Notes: generated by a model not told the origin, from the letters alone. A stretch of 64,000 nucleotides of DNA from Beggiatoa alba B18LD (GCF_000245015.1 NZ_JH600070.1:2667588-2731587); one strand, 5' to 3'; positions 18,852-28,744 are shown, counted from the first letter of the stretch. Program-made: numbers and translations.

Positions 18852-20252
18852 TTAACGCTGTCTCGTTGTTAATGGGGCTGCTTTACCCTGACGAATTTGC
18901 GTAAAATCTAAACGTTCCGTTTCCATGCTCGCTTGGTTTTCTGTGCCCGCAACGCAGACAGGTTGGGTGCACTCTAATCCACCTGCTCGTAAAACACGGA
19001 TAATATGTCGTAGTCGCTCTTGACGGGAGGTGTCATCATTGCTCGAACGGTCAAAAAATAAAATGTTTAATTTATTCCGCATTAAATAATCCGCATTTGG
19101 GTCTGGATTAATAATAGTAACAATTTCGTCACCTTGATAATTTTTTAATTTTAAGTGCATCGCTTCTCGAAAGTCTTCGCCTTCATAAGTTGCATCAGTC
19201 ACTTCCCAACCTGCTTCATATAAGGCTTCTTCTATCATTTGCCCAATATTATTGCGCAATTGTGAGGCTAATAATGTCTCTTTGGCTTCTGCGACTAAAT
19301 TCGCTAAAGTTTGTTGATAATTTGCCATTTGTTGCAAAATCTGTTGTAACGCTTCAATTGGCATAAAATCACGATTTTCTAGTTGCCATTGTAAAGTTTG
19401 AACTTGTTGATATAATTCAGCATATTTGCCTTTTGTCCAGAAATCAACGTCGACTGCGGTTTGCGTTTCTTCACTGCCTGAACCAACGGCAATGGTTAAT
19501 TGGGCTTGTGCTTCTACAATGGCAAGGGTTTCTAATACGCTATAGCGAGCAGAATGCCAATAAGCCTGCCATTCCACTTCTTTCTGTTCTAATTGTAAGC
19601 GTAGATTTTGCGCGGCTAGCCATGTTTGCTGGCTGTTGGCAATGGTGGCTTGGTAATTTTTCTGTACTAAATTGCTTTGTGCTAATAGCAATTCACCTTG
19701 TAATTTTTGCAGGGCAAAGGGGAAAAATTGTGGATGGTGTGTGTAATGGCTTTGTAAAAACTGTAACAAGGCTTGTGTGATTGTAACCCATTGTTGCGCT
19801 TGGTCGGCTTCGTTCAGGTGTTGCGCGTATAATTGCTCGGCTATTTCGCTTAATTCTTGATGTAATTGATGTTGTTGCGCACCCAGTGCATTGGTAAATT
19901 CGCGGGTTTTTTGTTGAATTAAGGCAGCATAGTGTCCGCTGTTTTGGGGCAATTGTTCGGTGATTTGTTGTTGAAAGGCTTGCGCGAGTTTTTGTAATTG
20001 TTCGGTATATTGCTGTTCTATGGCTTGAATTGCTTCGCCTAAGTCTAAAGTAGCAAGCGTTTCGGCAAAGGCTTGTTGACGTGAACCCACTTCGTTTAAA
20101 TGGCGGTCTAATTCGTGGCGGAAGTGTTTACTGGCTTGGGAGAGACGTTGCTCGATACGTTCCGATAAATCGTCGACCGTTTCGCAGGTATCTAGTAAAC
20201 GGTCTATGTCTGCATTGCGCAGTTGTACGTAACTTTCTTTAATACCGCTCAT
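18852..20252 (-). CDS. Coiled-coil protein of unknown function
   Basis: 466 residues from ATG 20252, chosen because AAGGGTGAG lies just upstream at good spacing; a longer reading from 20279 would add nine residues. There is no signal peptide or membrane segment. Residues about 20-330 are rich in Gln, Glu, Leu and Ala and look like long helices (ERIEQRLSQASKHFRHELD). The C-terminal about 110 residues form a compact domain (IGQMIEEALYEAGWEV, DEIVTIINPDPNADYLMRNK). I do not recognise a family with confidence. It lies 54 bp downstream of cysM on the same strand and may be read with it. Confidence 0.65.
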   Translation of the reverse strand: MSGIKESYVQLRNADIDRLLDTCETVDDLSERIEQRLSQASKHFRHELDRHLNEVGSRQQAFAETLATLDLGEAIQAIEQQYTEQLQKLAQAFQQQITEQLPQNSGHYAALIQQKTREFTNALGAQQHQLHQELSEIAEQLYAQHLNEADQAQQWVTITQALLQFLQSHYTHHPQFFPFALQKLQGELLLAQSNLVQKNYQATIANSQQTWLAAQNLRLQLEQKEVEWQAYWHSARYSVLETLAIVEAQAQLTIAVGSGSEETQTAVDVDFWTKGKYAELYQQVQTLQWQLENRDFMPIEALQQILQQMANYQQTLANLVAEAKETLLASQLRNNIGQMIEEALYEAGWEVTDATYEGEDFREAMHLKLKNYQGDEIVTIINPDPNADYLMRNKLNILFFDRSSNDDTSRQERLRHIIRVLRAGGLECTQPVCVAGTENQASMETERLDFTQIRQGKAAPLTTRQR

Positions 20253-20305
20253 AACCGTCTCACCCTTGCCTATTCTCAAAAGTCGATAAAATGATGAGGC
20301 TTAGA

Positions 20306-21196
20306 TTAAGCAGGAAAAACCCCTGTAGATAAATAGCGGTCGCCTCTGTCGCAGATAATGCAGACAATCACAGCATTTTCTACGGTTTGTGAAACTCGTA
20401 GGGCGGCAGCGACTGAGCCACCAGAGGAAATTCCTGCAAAAATCCCTTCTTGCGTGGCTAAGGCGCGAGTGGTTTCTTCGGCAGTGGGTTGATCCATGTC
20501 GATGATTTGGTCAACTTGGGAAAAGTCGCAAATTTTTGGCAGGTATTCGACGGGCCAGCGACGAATCCCTGGAATGCTCGCACCTGTCGCGGGTTGAACA
20601 CCGATAATTTTAACAGTGGGATTTTGTTCTTTTAAATAACGCGATACGCCCATAATCGTGCCCGTTGTGCCCATGGTGGCGACAAAATGGGTAATCGTGC
20701 CTTGTGTGGCTTGCCAAATTTCAGGGCCTGTGGTTTTGTAGTGGGCGAGGGGATTATCGGGGTTATCGAATTGGTTTAAGACTTTGCCTTTACCATCTTT
20801 TTCCATTTGAAAGGCTAAATCACGCGCAGCTTCCATCCCGCCTTCTTTGGGCACGAGAACCAGTTCTGCGCCGTAGGCTTTCATCGATGCCCGCCGTTCT
20901 ACGCTCATATTTTCTGGCATAATCAACACCATTCGATAGCCTTTCATGGCGGCAACCATGGCTAATGCAATGCCTGTATTACCGCTAGTTGCTTCGATAA
21001 GGGTATCGCCTTGTTTAATTTCGCCTCTTAATTCCGCTTCTTGAATCATGCTTAAAGCGGGGCGGTCTTTTACCGAGCCTGCGGGGTTATTGCCTTCTAA
21101 TTTGACAAGGACGGTATTGGAGGTTTTGCCTGCAAGGCGTTGTAAACGGACAAGTGGCGTATTGCCAACAAATTGTTCTATTGTGGGATAGCTCAT
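20306..21196 (-). CDS. cysM: Cysteine synthase B
   Basis: 296 residues from MSYPTIEQFVGNTPLVRL. A longer frame from 21268 exists, but its extra 24 residues are not conserved in the family and would overlap the upstream gene. It makes cysteine from O-acetylserine and sulfide or thiosulfate with PLP. The PLP lysine lies in NPAGSVKDRPA, the substrate loop in EATSGNTGIALA and the phosphate loop in TMGTTGTIMG. The length and the C-terminus (CDRGDRYLSTGVFPA) fit CysM better than CysK. It lies 64 bp after the sigma-54 activator gene, on the same strand. Confidence 0.92.
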   Translation of the reverse strand: MSYPTIEQFVGNTPLVRLQRLAGKTSNTVLVKLEGNNPAGSVKDRPALSMIQEAELRGEIKQGDTLIEATSGNTGIALAMVAAMKGYRMVLIMPENMSVERRASMKAYGAELVLVPKEGGMEAARDLAFQMEKDGKGKVLNQFDNPDNPLAHYKTTGPEIWQATQGTITHFVATMGTTGTIMGVSRYLKEQNPTVKIIGVQPATGASIPGIRRWPVEYLPKICDFSQVDQIIDMDQPTAEETTRALATQEGIFAGISSGGSVAAALRVSQTVENAVIVCIICDRGDRYLSTGVFPA

Positions 21197-21260
21197 GATT
21201 TTGTCTCTGAATTTTGTTGTTAGGTATGAGGCGGATAAAACCATTGTGTTGAATAAAGGC

Positions 21261-22226
21261 TCAGACAATGCCGTATTTTTTAATTCGATATAGGAGTGTG
21301 TCTCGACTTAAGCCAAGTAAACGCGCGGCTTGGCTACAATTGCCGTAAGTTTTTGTTAAGGCTTGACGGATGAGCATGATTTCTACCTCAACTAAGTTAA
21401 TACCTTCATCAGGAAAACCATTAAAAAAGGGAAGCGGGCTGGTTTTTATTGGTGTTGTCGCTTGATGATATTCAATGGGTAAATGGGTAGGTTCTAACCG
21501 TTGTCCTGCATGGAATAAGACTAAACGTTCACATAAATTGCGTAATTCGCGCACATTGCCCGCCCACTCATGTTGGGTCAAAACGCTTAAAGTTGCGGGG
21601 CTGTAGCTTGGGGCTGTGCGTTGGTGTTGCTGGGCAAATTGTTGGGTAAAGTGTTGAATTAAGCCTTTAATATCGCTTTTGCGTTGGCGTAATGGGGGTA
21701 ATTCTAAAGGGACGATATTTAATCGATAATATAAATCTTGGCGAAAATGTCCTGCTTGCATTTCGGCGTATAAATCGCGGTTTGTTGCAGTAATTACGCG
21801 CACATTGACCTTATCTGGGGTATTTTTACCAATTGCTTGGCATTCGCCATTTTCTAAAAAACGTAGGAGTTTAGCTTGAATACTGAGCGGTAATTCTCCA
21901 ATCTCGTCTAAAAATAAAGTGCCCCCTGCGGCGGCTTGAATGCGTCCTTGTCTATGCGTATCTGCCCCTGTAAACGCGCCTTTACGGTGTCCAAACAATT
22001 CCGATTCTGCTAGCGATTCGGGTAACGCGGCGCAGTTGATTGTCACAAAACTTGCTTGTTGACGACGGCTTGCTTGATGAATTGCGCGGGCTAATAATTC
22101 TTTACCTGTGCCACTTTCTCCCAAAATTAAAACGGTCGCATCTGTTAACGCAATCATTTGAGCGGCGCGTATCACCGTTGCAAAATCACCTGCTTCACCG
22201 ATTAATGTTGCAAATGCGTTTGACAT
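21261..22226 (-). CDS. Sigma-54-dependent transcriptional activator (AAA+ and Fis-type HTH)
   Basis: 321 residues from ATG 22226; a TTG three codons upstream is possible. The AAA+ domain begins almost at the N-terminus: Walker A (GESGTGKE), the sigma-54 contact loop GAFTGA, Walker B (GGTLFLDEIGEL) and the arginine-finger region (FRQDLYYRLNIVPLELPPL). A C-terminal Fis-type helix-turn-helix (SQAARLLGLSRDTLLYRIKKY) binds DNA. There is no receiver, GAF or PAS domain, as in PspF, so control must come from a separate protein or from expression level. The target promoters are not evident. It is divergent from the glycan gene pair that starts at 22476. Confidence 0.9.
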   Translation of the reverse strand: MSNAFATLIGEAGDFATVIRAAQMIALTDATVLILGESGTGKELLARAIHQASRRQQASFVTINCAALPESLAESELFGHRKGAFTGADTHRQGRIQAAAGGTLFLDEIGELPLSIQAKLLRFLENGECQAIGKNTPDKVNVRVITATNRDLYAEMQAGHFRQDLYYRLNIVPLELPPLRQRKSDIKGLIQHFTQQFAQQHQRTAPSYSPATLSVLTQHEWAGNVRELRNLCERLVLFHAGQRLEPTHLPIEYHQATTPIKTSPLPFFNGFPDEGINLVEVEIMLIRQALTKTYGNCSQAARLLGLSRDTLLYRIKKYGIV

Positions 22227-22475
22227 GGGTGGCAATCCTTATCCTTTCTTTAAACTTAACGGGTGAATTTAAAAAAATCTGTCCGCTTATGCGCCGATAT
22301 TTCCTATCAGCGATAGCTAGAATAAAGCATACTTTACCACAACTCTTGTTTAATGCTGTTGATAGTGCGAGCTTGTTTTTAAGGGGTATTTTACGAGGAT
22401 GTGTTTACATCCCTTAACGGGCTAACTTATGGTTATAATATGACTATTTGCCCTCTGTTTTAGGAGTAATTTGCA

Positions 22476-23642
22476 GTGAATGAAGCGTTTTTGCCTTTTG
22501 CTGTGCCGTGTATTGGTGAAGAAGAAATTAATGAAGTTGTCAATACCTTACGTTCGGGTTGGTTAACTGCGGGCCCGAAAACGCAACAGTTTGAACAAGA
22601 ATTTTCTACTTATGTTGGAATGCCTTACGCTTTAACCGTTAATTCTGCGACTGCGGGCTTGCATTTAGCCTTAGAAGCTATTGGTGTCGGTGCGGGCGAT
22701 AAAATTATCACGTCGCCTTATACCTTTACGGCAACAGCTGAAGTCGCCCGCTATTTAGGGGCTGACCCTATTTTTGTTGATATTGACCGCCAAACTTTTA
22801 ATATTGATACAAAAAAACTCGCCCACGCTTTGGCTACTACAACAGGAATTAAAGTGATTTCGCCTGTGCATTTTGCGGGTCAAGCCTGCGAGATGGATAC
22901 GATTTTAGCCTTAGCGAAACAGTATCAATTAAAAGTGGTGGAAGATGCTGCTCATGCGTTGCCGAGTCAGTATAAAGGGCGATTAATCGGACAATTTGGT
23001 GATGTCACCGCTTACAGTTTTTATGCGACTAAAACCGTGACAACGGGCGAGGGTGGAATGATAGTTACGGCGAATCCTGAGTATGCTAAACGGATGAAAA
23101 TAATGCGTTTGCATGGTATTAGTCGTGATGCATTTGACCGTTCTAGTTCTTCTTTGCCAAGTTGGTATTATGAAGTTGTCGCGCCTGGCTTTAAATACAA
23201 TATGAGTGATATTGCCTCTGCAATGGGCATTCATCAATTACGCAAAGCGGAAGCCTTACGCCAACGTCGTGAAGCGATTGCCAAGCAATATACGGAAGGG
23301 TTGCAAGGTTTACCGCTCACCACGCCTTATGTCGCACCTGATAACGTTCACGCATGGCATTTATATGTAATTCAATTAACCTTAGAAGCGTTAAAGATAG
23401 ACCGTAACTTGTTCATTGAGCGGATGAAAATGGAGCGAATCGGAACGAGCGTGCATTTTATTCCCTTGCATATTCAACCGTATTGGAAAGAACGCTATGG
23501 CTTTGAACCTGAAGATTTTCCGATTGCTTATGATGTGTATCAGCGGGCTGTCAGCTTGCCGATTTATCCCGATATGACCGATGCGCAAGTCGAACGGGTG
23601 ATTAACGCAACACGGCGAATTTTAACAGGAGCGTTGCGATGA
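22476..23642 (+). CDS. DegT/DnrJ/EryC1/StrS-family sugar aminotransferase
   Basis: 388 residues from a GTG start with AGGAG about ten bases upstream; a TATAAT hexamer sits at 22434. It is a PLP enzyme that transaminates a nucleotide-bound keto-sugar. The PLP lysine lies in [14 protein letters not shown]. Other family marks are [16 protein letters not shown] at the N-terminus, [14 protein letters not shown] and [17 protein letters not shown]. It overlaps the sugar transferase by 4 bp (ATGA), so the pair is translationally coupled. Together they probably make and transfer an amino-sugar that starts a surface glycan. Sugar identity cannot be told from sequence. Confidence 0.9.
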   Translation: MNEAFLPFAVPCIGEEEINEVVNTLRSGWLTAGPKTQQFEQEFSTYVGMPYALTVNSATAGLHLALEAIGVGAGDKIITSPYTFTATAEVARYLGADPIFVDIDRQTFNIDTKKLAHALATTTGIKVISPVHFAGQACEMDTILALAKQYQLKVVEDAAHALPSQYKGRLIGQFGDVTAYSFYATKTVTTGEGGMIVTANPEYAKRMKIMRLHGISRDAFDRSSSSLPSWYYEVVAPGFKYNMSDIASAMGIHQLRKAEALRQRREAIAKQYTEGLQGLPLTTPYVAPDNVHAWHLYVIQLTLEALKIDRNLFIERMKMERIGTSVHFIPLHIQPYWKERYGFEPEDFPIAYDVYQRAVSLPIYPDMTDAQVERVINATRRILTGALR

Positions 23643-24220
23643 GGGTAAAACGCGGATTCGATTTATGCTGTGTGATTCCCGCGATTATTTTATTAAGCCC
23701 TTTACTGCTCAGTTTGGCTATTTGGATAAAGCTAGACAGTCAGGGGTCTATCTTCTTTTTACAAACCCGTGTCGGGCAAGGGGGACGCTTATTTAAAATT
23801 TTTAAATTTCGCACCATGCACGCCAATACGGGCTTAAAAATTACCGCAACCACGGATAAACGCATTACCCGCGCAGGGATGTTTTTACGCCGTTATAAAT
23901 TAGATGAATTACCGCAACTCTTTAATGTCTTAATTGGTGATATGAGTCTTGTAGGCCCTCGTCCTGAAGTGCCTGACTATGTTGCACATTACCCAGAGGC
24001 AGTTAAAGCAGAAGTCTTATCCGTGCCATGTGGTATTACCGATTATGCGTCGATAGCATTTCGGCATGAAGGCGAATTGCTTGCTACTTCAGACAATCCC
24101 GAAAAAACCTATATACAAGAGATATTACCGATTAAGTTAGCTTATCAACAACAATATGTCCGTGAACGGTCATTATGGGTTGATATCAAAATTATTCTAC
24201 AAACTTTAAAGGTGTTATAA
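23639..24220 (+). CDS. Undecaprenyl-phosphate sugar phosphotransferase (bacterial sugar transferase family)
   Basis: 193 residues, the size of the catalytic core of monotopic phosphoglycosyl transferases (PglC/WbaP C-terminal type). An N-terminal hydrophobic re-entrant helix ([20 protein letters not shown]) precedes [20 protein letters not shown]. Catalytic Asp-Glu lies in [19 protein letters not shown] and the phosphate-binding motif is VGPRPEVP. It transfers a phospho-sugar from a UDP-sugar to the lipid carrier at the inner membrane, the first step of exopolysaccharide or O-unit synthesis. It is coupled to the aminotransferase upstream. No glycosyltransferases or flippase follow, so the rest of the pathway lies elsewhere. 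Confidence 0.92.
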   Translation: MRVKRGFDLCCVIPAIILLSPLLLSLAIWIKLDSQGSIFFLQTRVGQGGRLFKIFKFRTMHANTGLKITATTDKRITRAGMFLRRYKLDELPQLFNVLIGDMSLVGPRPEVPDYVAHYPEAVKAEVLSVPCGITDYASIAFRHEGELLATSDNPEKTYIQEILPIKLAYQQQYVRERSLWVDIKIILQTLKVL

Positions 24221-24382
24221 ACGCACCTGAATACTCAATATAGGTAGTTTATCAAATAGTTGCAGTGCATGACTTTACGTCACCATTCACTGGCATATAT
24301 CTTGCGGATTTAAAAACAATCAGATTAGCCTTGCTAAAAATAGGCATACTACATTGTTTTTAAAGTTAATACCGATAAGAGC

Positions 24383-27022
24383 ATGACCACTTTCAAAGAA
24401 AAACTAGCTATGAATGACTGGATTATCGGCGTATTGGTCGCGGTGTGTTTATTAGGACTAGCACAATTTGGATTTTTACAACCGTTAGAAAATATCCTTT
24501 ACGCCAATGGCATGCGTTATACCAGCCAACACACCAATGATAAAGTCGCGGTTATTGCCATTGATACCAACAGTTTAGAACAACTCGGCGCGGGGCAATG
24601 GTCACGCACAACTTATGCACAACTGCTGGATATTCTCCAACCTTATGCTGATGTTATCGCCACTAATCTCGATTTTTCCAAACCCCAACAAGATGCAGGC
24701 ACAGAACGGCTTGCCGAGCTCATTCGCTTTTACAGCGAATCACCCGCTATTAACCAACTCCCCACAGAACTTGCAAAACTCAATACCTTAATTGCCACCG
24801 TGACGAAAGTCCGTCGTAACCGTGCCAGCGAGCGCGACAGCCTCGCCGAATTAAACGACTTTGCACAATCTGCAAAACTTTGGACAGAATTACCCAACAT
24901 CCTCACAACCCTAGAAGACAAACTCAACGCTGCTTATTCAGAACTCGATGCCGATGGCATTTTTGCCGAGCGTTTAAAAAAATCAGGCAAATGGGTTTTT
25001 GCCGTTCCTTTTACGCTGGGTGAACCACTATTACCCCAGTCAGACCTACCCGACAGCATCACTCGAAACCGCTTAACCAATATCAGTGAACGCTTTGACA
25101 CCGCACGCCCATCACCACAACCACTGAGTATTAACACCATTCGCTCACCACTTGAACGGTTTAACGAAAATACCAGCGTATTGCCCGACCTACTTTTACT
25201 GGATAACCGCGTCCCGCTTGTTACTCAATACCAACAACTCTATCTACCCAGTTTACCGCTCCTCCTTGCTGCCAAACATTTACGAGTTAATTTACAAGAT
25301 ATCGAAATCCGTTTAGGACAAGGCGTGCGTTTAGGCGCGTTACGTATCAATACCGATGCAAATCTAAACATACAACCCATTTTCTACCATGAACATGAAA
25401 TTGCGAGACAATCAGCATTTACCCTCGACAGCTTCGTTGATGTCCTCCGTGGCAATATTTCCCCCGAAAAATACCGCGATAAAGTTGTCTTAATAGGCAT
25501 GACCGCACCCAACTACAGCACGCGCCAAATGACACCTATTGGAGAAATGCCCCCCATCCTCACCATCGCCCACAGCGTCAGTAGCCTACTCAATCAAAAC
25601 TACCTCATTACCCCTCACTGGGCAGTAGGACTACAAACCGCACTTTTCCTCCTGATACTGATTTATCTCTGCCTGATACTGCCCCATTTAAAGCCAAAAA
25701 TTGCGTTATTAATCAGCTTTATCAGCTTTATTACCCTGCTTGTGCTATATTTCGGCTTACTACGGTTAGGACTCTCCATCTCCTGCACACTCCCACTGCT
25801 CCTCCTGAGCTTAGGACACCTCCTACTGACCAGTAAACGAGGCATTATGGCGTATCAAGACGTATTTCGTATGCTACCCAACGCCGTCGAAAGCAACCGA
25901 CTGCTAGGGCTTGCTTTCCAAGGACAAGGACAGCTCGACATGGCATTCGAAAAATTCCGCCTCTGCCCTACAGATGAAGGCATATTAGGACTACTCTACA
26001 ACCTTGCCCTAGATTATGAACGCCGTCGCCAAGCCCGCCACGCTGCCGCCGTCTATCGCTACATTCTGAGCCACGCCCCCAACTTCCGCGACACCGAACG
26101 CCGTTTAGAACGCCTACAAAGCACCCGTAAACCCCGCCTACGAGGCACAAATAACCACCTTGACGACTGGCTACAAGACGAAAGTGGCGAAAAACCCCAA
26201 CTTGGACGCTACCAAGTAGAACGCCAACTCGGCAAAGGCGCGATGGGCGTGGTTTACCTCGGCAAAGACCCCAAACTCAATCGCTTGGTTGCCATCAAAA
26301 CCCTCCCCCTCTCCCAAGAATTCGAAGCCGAAGACCTGCCCGAAGCCACCGCCCGCTTTTTCCGCGAAGCCACCGCCGCAGGACGCTTAAAACACGAACA
26401 CATCGTAGCCATTTACGACGCAGGCGAAGAATACAACCTAGCCTACATCTCCATGGAATTCTTCAAAGGGGGCAACCTCACCCCCTACACCAAAACCGAA
26501 CAACGCCTACCCATTGCCGATATCATCGACATTGGCTATCAAGCCGCGACCGCCCTAAACTACGCCCACAACCAAGGCGTTATCCACCGCGACATCAAAC
26601 CCGCCAACATCATGTATAACCCTGCGACCAAAAAAATTAAAATTACCGACTTTGGAATTGCACGGATTACAGATGCAAAACGAACAAAAACAGGTATTAT
26701 TTTAGGAACACCCTCCTATATGTCACCCGAACAATTAGCGGGTAAAATGGTGGACGGTCGCTCGGACTTATTCTCGCTAGGCATACTACTCTACCAACTC
26801 CTAACAAGCGTGTTACCATTTCAAGCAGACTCGATGGCAACCCTGATGTATAAAATAACCACCGAACCACACCCCGATTTATCCATGCTACGACCTGATA
26901 TCCCCACTTGCTTACAAGACCTCATCAACAAAGCCCTCGCCAAAGACCCCGAAGACCGCTTTCAAACAGGCGCAGAATTTGCCGCCGCGCTACGTGACTG
27001 CAAGGTAACATCATGCGCCTAG
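24383..27022 (+). CDS. CHASE2-domain serine/threonine protein kinase
   Basis: 879 residues. An N-terminal membrane helix (about 13-32) leads into an extracytoplasmic CHASE2 sensor domain (VAVIAIDTNSLEQLGAGQWSR to RDKVVLIGMTAPNY, about 45-380). About three membrane helices follow (400-490), then a TPR-like stretch (about 500-580). The kinase domain (about 610-870) has GKGAMGVVYLG, Lys639 in VAIKTL, Asp737 in IHRDIKPAN, Asp756 in ITDFGIA and GTPSYMSPEQ, all required residues. It would sense an outside signal and phosphorylate cytosolic proteins. Its 3' end overlaps the PP2C gene by 10 bp, so kinase and phosphatase are co-translated. Codon use in the second half is unusually C-rich compared with its neighbours. 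Confidence 0.92.
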   Translation: MTTFKEKLAMNDWIIGVLVAVCLLGLAQFGFLQPLENILYANGMRYTSQHTNDKVAVIAIDTNSLEQLGAGQWSRTTYAQLLDILQPYADVIATNLDFSKPQQDAGTERLAELIRFYSESPAINQLPTELAKLNTLIATVTKVRRNRASERDSLAELNDFAQSAKLWTELPNILTTLEDKLNAAYSELDADGIFAERLKKSGKWVFAVPFTLGEPLLPQSDLPDSITRNRLTNISERFDTARPSPQPLSINTIRSPLERFNENTSVLPDLLLLDNRVPLVTQYQQLYLPSLPLLLAAKHLRVNLQDIEIRLGQGVRLGALRINTDANLNIQPIFYHEHEIARQSAFTLDSFVDVLRGNISPEKYRDKVVLIGMTAPNYSTRQMTPIGEMPPILTIAHSVSSLLNQNYLITPHWAVGLQTALFLLILIYLCLILPHLKPKIALLISFISFITLLVLYFGLLRLGLSISCTLPLLLLSLGHLLLTSKRGIMAYQDVFRMLPNAVESNRLLGLAFQGQGQLDMAFEKFRLCPTDEGILGLLYNLALDYERRRQARHAAAVYRYILSHAPNFRDTERRLERLQSTRKPRLRGTNNHLDDWLQDESGEKPQLGRYQVERQLGKGAMGVVYLGKDPKLNRLVAIKTLPLSQEFEAEDLPEATARFFREATAAGRLKHEHIVAIYDAGEEYNLAYISMEFFKGGNLTPYTKTEQRLPIADIIDIGYQAATALNYAHNQGVIHRDIKPANIMYNPATKKIKITDFGIARITDAKRTKTGIILGTPSYMSPEQLAGKMVDGRSDLFSLGILLYQLLTSVLPFQADSMATLMYKITTEPHPDLSMLRPDIPTCLQDLINKALAKDPEDRFQTGAEFAAALRDCKVTSCA

Positions 27023-27846
27023 AAATTGCCTCACACACAGACACAGGGCTTGTTCGAGAACACAACGAAGACTGCATCGACAGCAATGCCGATTTAGGCA
27101 TTGTCATCCTCGCAGACGGCATGGGCGGATATCAAGCGGGCGAAGTTGCCAGCGCGCTCGCAGTTAAAACCATCATGCAAGAAATGATTAACGAAATCAG
27201 CCAACTCAGCCCAGAACAACAACAAACCATCACCAACAACGGACAACACCGCATTTCTGCCCTGTTAGAAAAAGCCATCCTCAAAGCCAATCAACTCATA
27301 TTCCACAGTGCCGAAGAACAACAAGAATATCGAGGCATGGGCACAACCGTTGTAGCGGCTGTATTTCAACCGACTTTTATCAGCATCGCCCACGTTGGCG
27401 ACTCGCGTTTATACCGTTTACGCGGTTCAGAATTCACCCAACTCACCACAGACCATTCCGTCCTACAAGAACTCATCGACTGCGGATTCTACACCCGCGA
27501 ACAAGCCCGCTATTCTCCCAATAAAAACCTCGTTACCCGCGCCCTAGGCGTTGGCGACACGGTTGCGGTGGACGTGACAGAACACCTCATACAATCCCAC
27601 GACATCTACCTACTCTGTTCAGATGGCTTAAACGACATGCTAGACGACGAAGTTATGCAAAAAATTCTAATGCGAGACATCAGCCTAGAACAAAAATCTA
27701 TTGCTCTAGTTGAACGCGCCAATAAACTCGGCGGAGAAGACAATATATCCGTCATCCTCGCCCAACCGACTTTAAACATGGATATGATGCAACCAATGCC
27801 GAAAACATGGATTAATCGATTATCGGCGTGGTGGCGGGAGGGATAG
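27013..27846 (+). CDS. PP2C-family serine/threonine phosphatase
   Basis: 277 residues; a Stp1/PrpC-type phosphatase. Metal-binding and catalytic motifs are present: the N-terminal SHTDTGLVREHNEDC, VILADGMGGYQAGEVAS, GMGTTVVAAVF, IAHVGDSRLYRLR, LLCSDGLNDML and GGEDNISVILAQP. It should reverse phosphorylation by the kinase encoded just upstream, with which it overlaps. A Sel1 protein gene begins 4 bp after it. A decayed copy of its last about 90 bp lies at about 32620-32790. Confidence 0.93.
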   Translation: MRLEIASHTDTGLVREHNEDCIDSNADLGIVILADGMGGYQAGEVASALAVKTIMQEMINEISQLSPEQQQTITNNGQHRISALLEKAILKANQLIFHSAEEQQEYRGMGTTVVAAVFQPTFISIAHVGDSRLYRLRGSEFTQLTTDHSVLQELIDCGFYTREQARYSPNKNLVTRALGVGDTVAVDVTEHLIQSHDIYLLCSDGLNDMLDDEVMQKILMRDISLEQKSIALVERANKLGGEDNISVILAQPTLNMDMMQPMPKTWINRLSAWWREG

Positions 27847-27849
27847 AAC

Positions 27850-28504
27850 ATGAGCCATATGGAAACACCACCTAGTCGTAAAAAGCCGATTGCAAGTAGT
27901 CAAACGTTTGCAATTGGAGAGATAAAAAAAGAAAAACAAACACAGGAAGTTGAAGTTACACCTAAACTATTTAAGCAGTTAGAAAAACTTGCTAAACAGG
28001 GAAACGCTCAAGCTCAATATAATCTAGGGCTTTGTTATGTCATGGGAAAAGGCGTAGCCCAAAGTTATGAAAAAGCCTTTGAATGGTTTCAAAAATCTGC
28101 TAATCAAGGACTTTTCCTAGCACAATATAATCTAGGGATTTGTTATGACAGGGGACAAGGCATCGCTCAAAATGATGAAAAAGCCTTTGAATGGTTTGAA
28201 AAAGCAACAAAGAAAGGATTTGCTCCAGCACAACGTGCTTTAGGAAAGTGTTACCATGAAGGAAAAGGCGTAGCACTTTGTTATGAAAAGGCTTTCGAAT
28301 GGTTAGGAAAAAGCCGCTAATCAAGGGGATGCTCAAGCACAATATAATTTAGGGGTTTGTTACGAGCTAGGGCAAGGTGTAGCCCAAAATCATGAAAAAG
28401 CAGTTAAATGGTTAGAAAAAGCGGCTAGTCAAGGCTATGTTGAAACACAACATGCTGTAGAAGCTGATGATACCCAAAAAGAGAAGAACGATAGTGCTGA
28501 ATAG
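27850..28504 (+). pseudogene. Sel1-repeat protein, frameshifted
   Basis: The gene starts 4 bp after the phosphatase stop with a good GGAGGG site. Three intact Sel1 repeats (AQAQYNLGLCYVMGKGVAQSYEKAFEWFQKSA type) are followed by a stop at 28318-28320. One extra base in TTAGGAAAAAGCCGCTAAT at about 28302-28320 shifts the frame. In the other frame the protein continues with a further repeat (GDAQAQYNLGVCYELGQGVA) to a TAG at 28502-28504. So the intact gene would give about 217 residues, while the present frame gives 156. A sequencing error at the A run cannot be excluded. Sel1 repeats mediate protein contacts, here perhaps with the kinase/phosphatase pair. The tail EKNDSAE is shared with the paralogue at 32207. 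Confidence 0.8.
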
Positions 28505-28520
28505 AACGAGATTTATTTTT

Positions 28521-28744
28521 AACCTGAGTTCGGCGAGATTTATAAAATAAAACAGAGACCTGCTAGATTTTCAAAGCCTAGCAGGTCTTTTTTTGTCTGA
28601 ATCAGAATTCACAGAATTTTCAGAATTAAAAAACGTGATTCGTATTAATTTCTTGGTTTAAGGGGTTTAAATTCTGTTAATTCTGAAAATTCTGATTCAG
28701 ACAAGTTATTGTCTTTTTAAAAGAAATTCGCCATACTCGCGTTA
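28521..28744 (+). repeat. Dispersed palindromic repeat, copy 4 (full length)
   Basis: A 224-bp copy in the same orientation as copy 3. It begins AACCTGAGTTCGGCGAG, has the 33-nt palindrome at 28556-28588 followed by seven T (plus-strand terminator), and an internal inverted repeat built of CAGAATT units (GTCTGAATCAGAATTCAC paired with TTCTGATTCAGAC). The right terminus is degenerate and ends GTTA, inside which lies the stop codon of the minus-strand DUF5989 gene. Confidence 0.85.
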
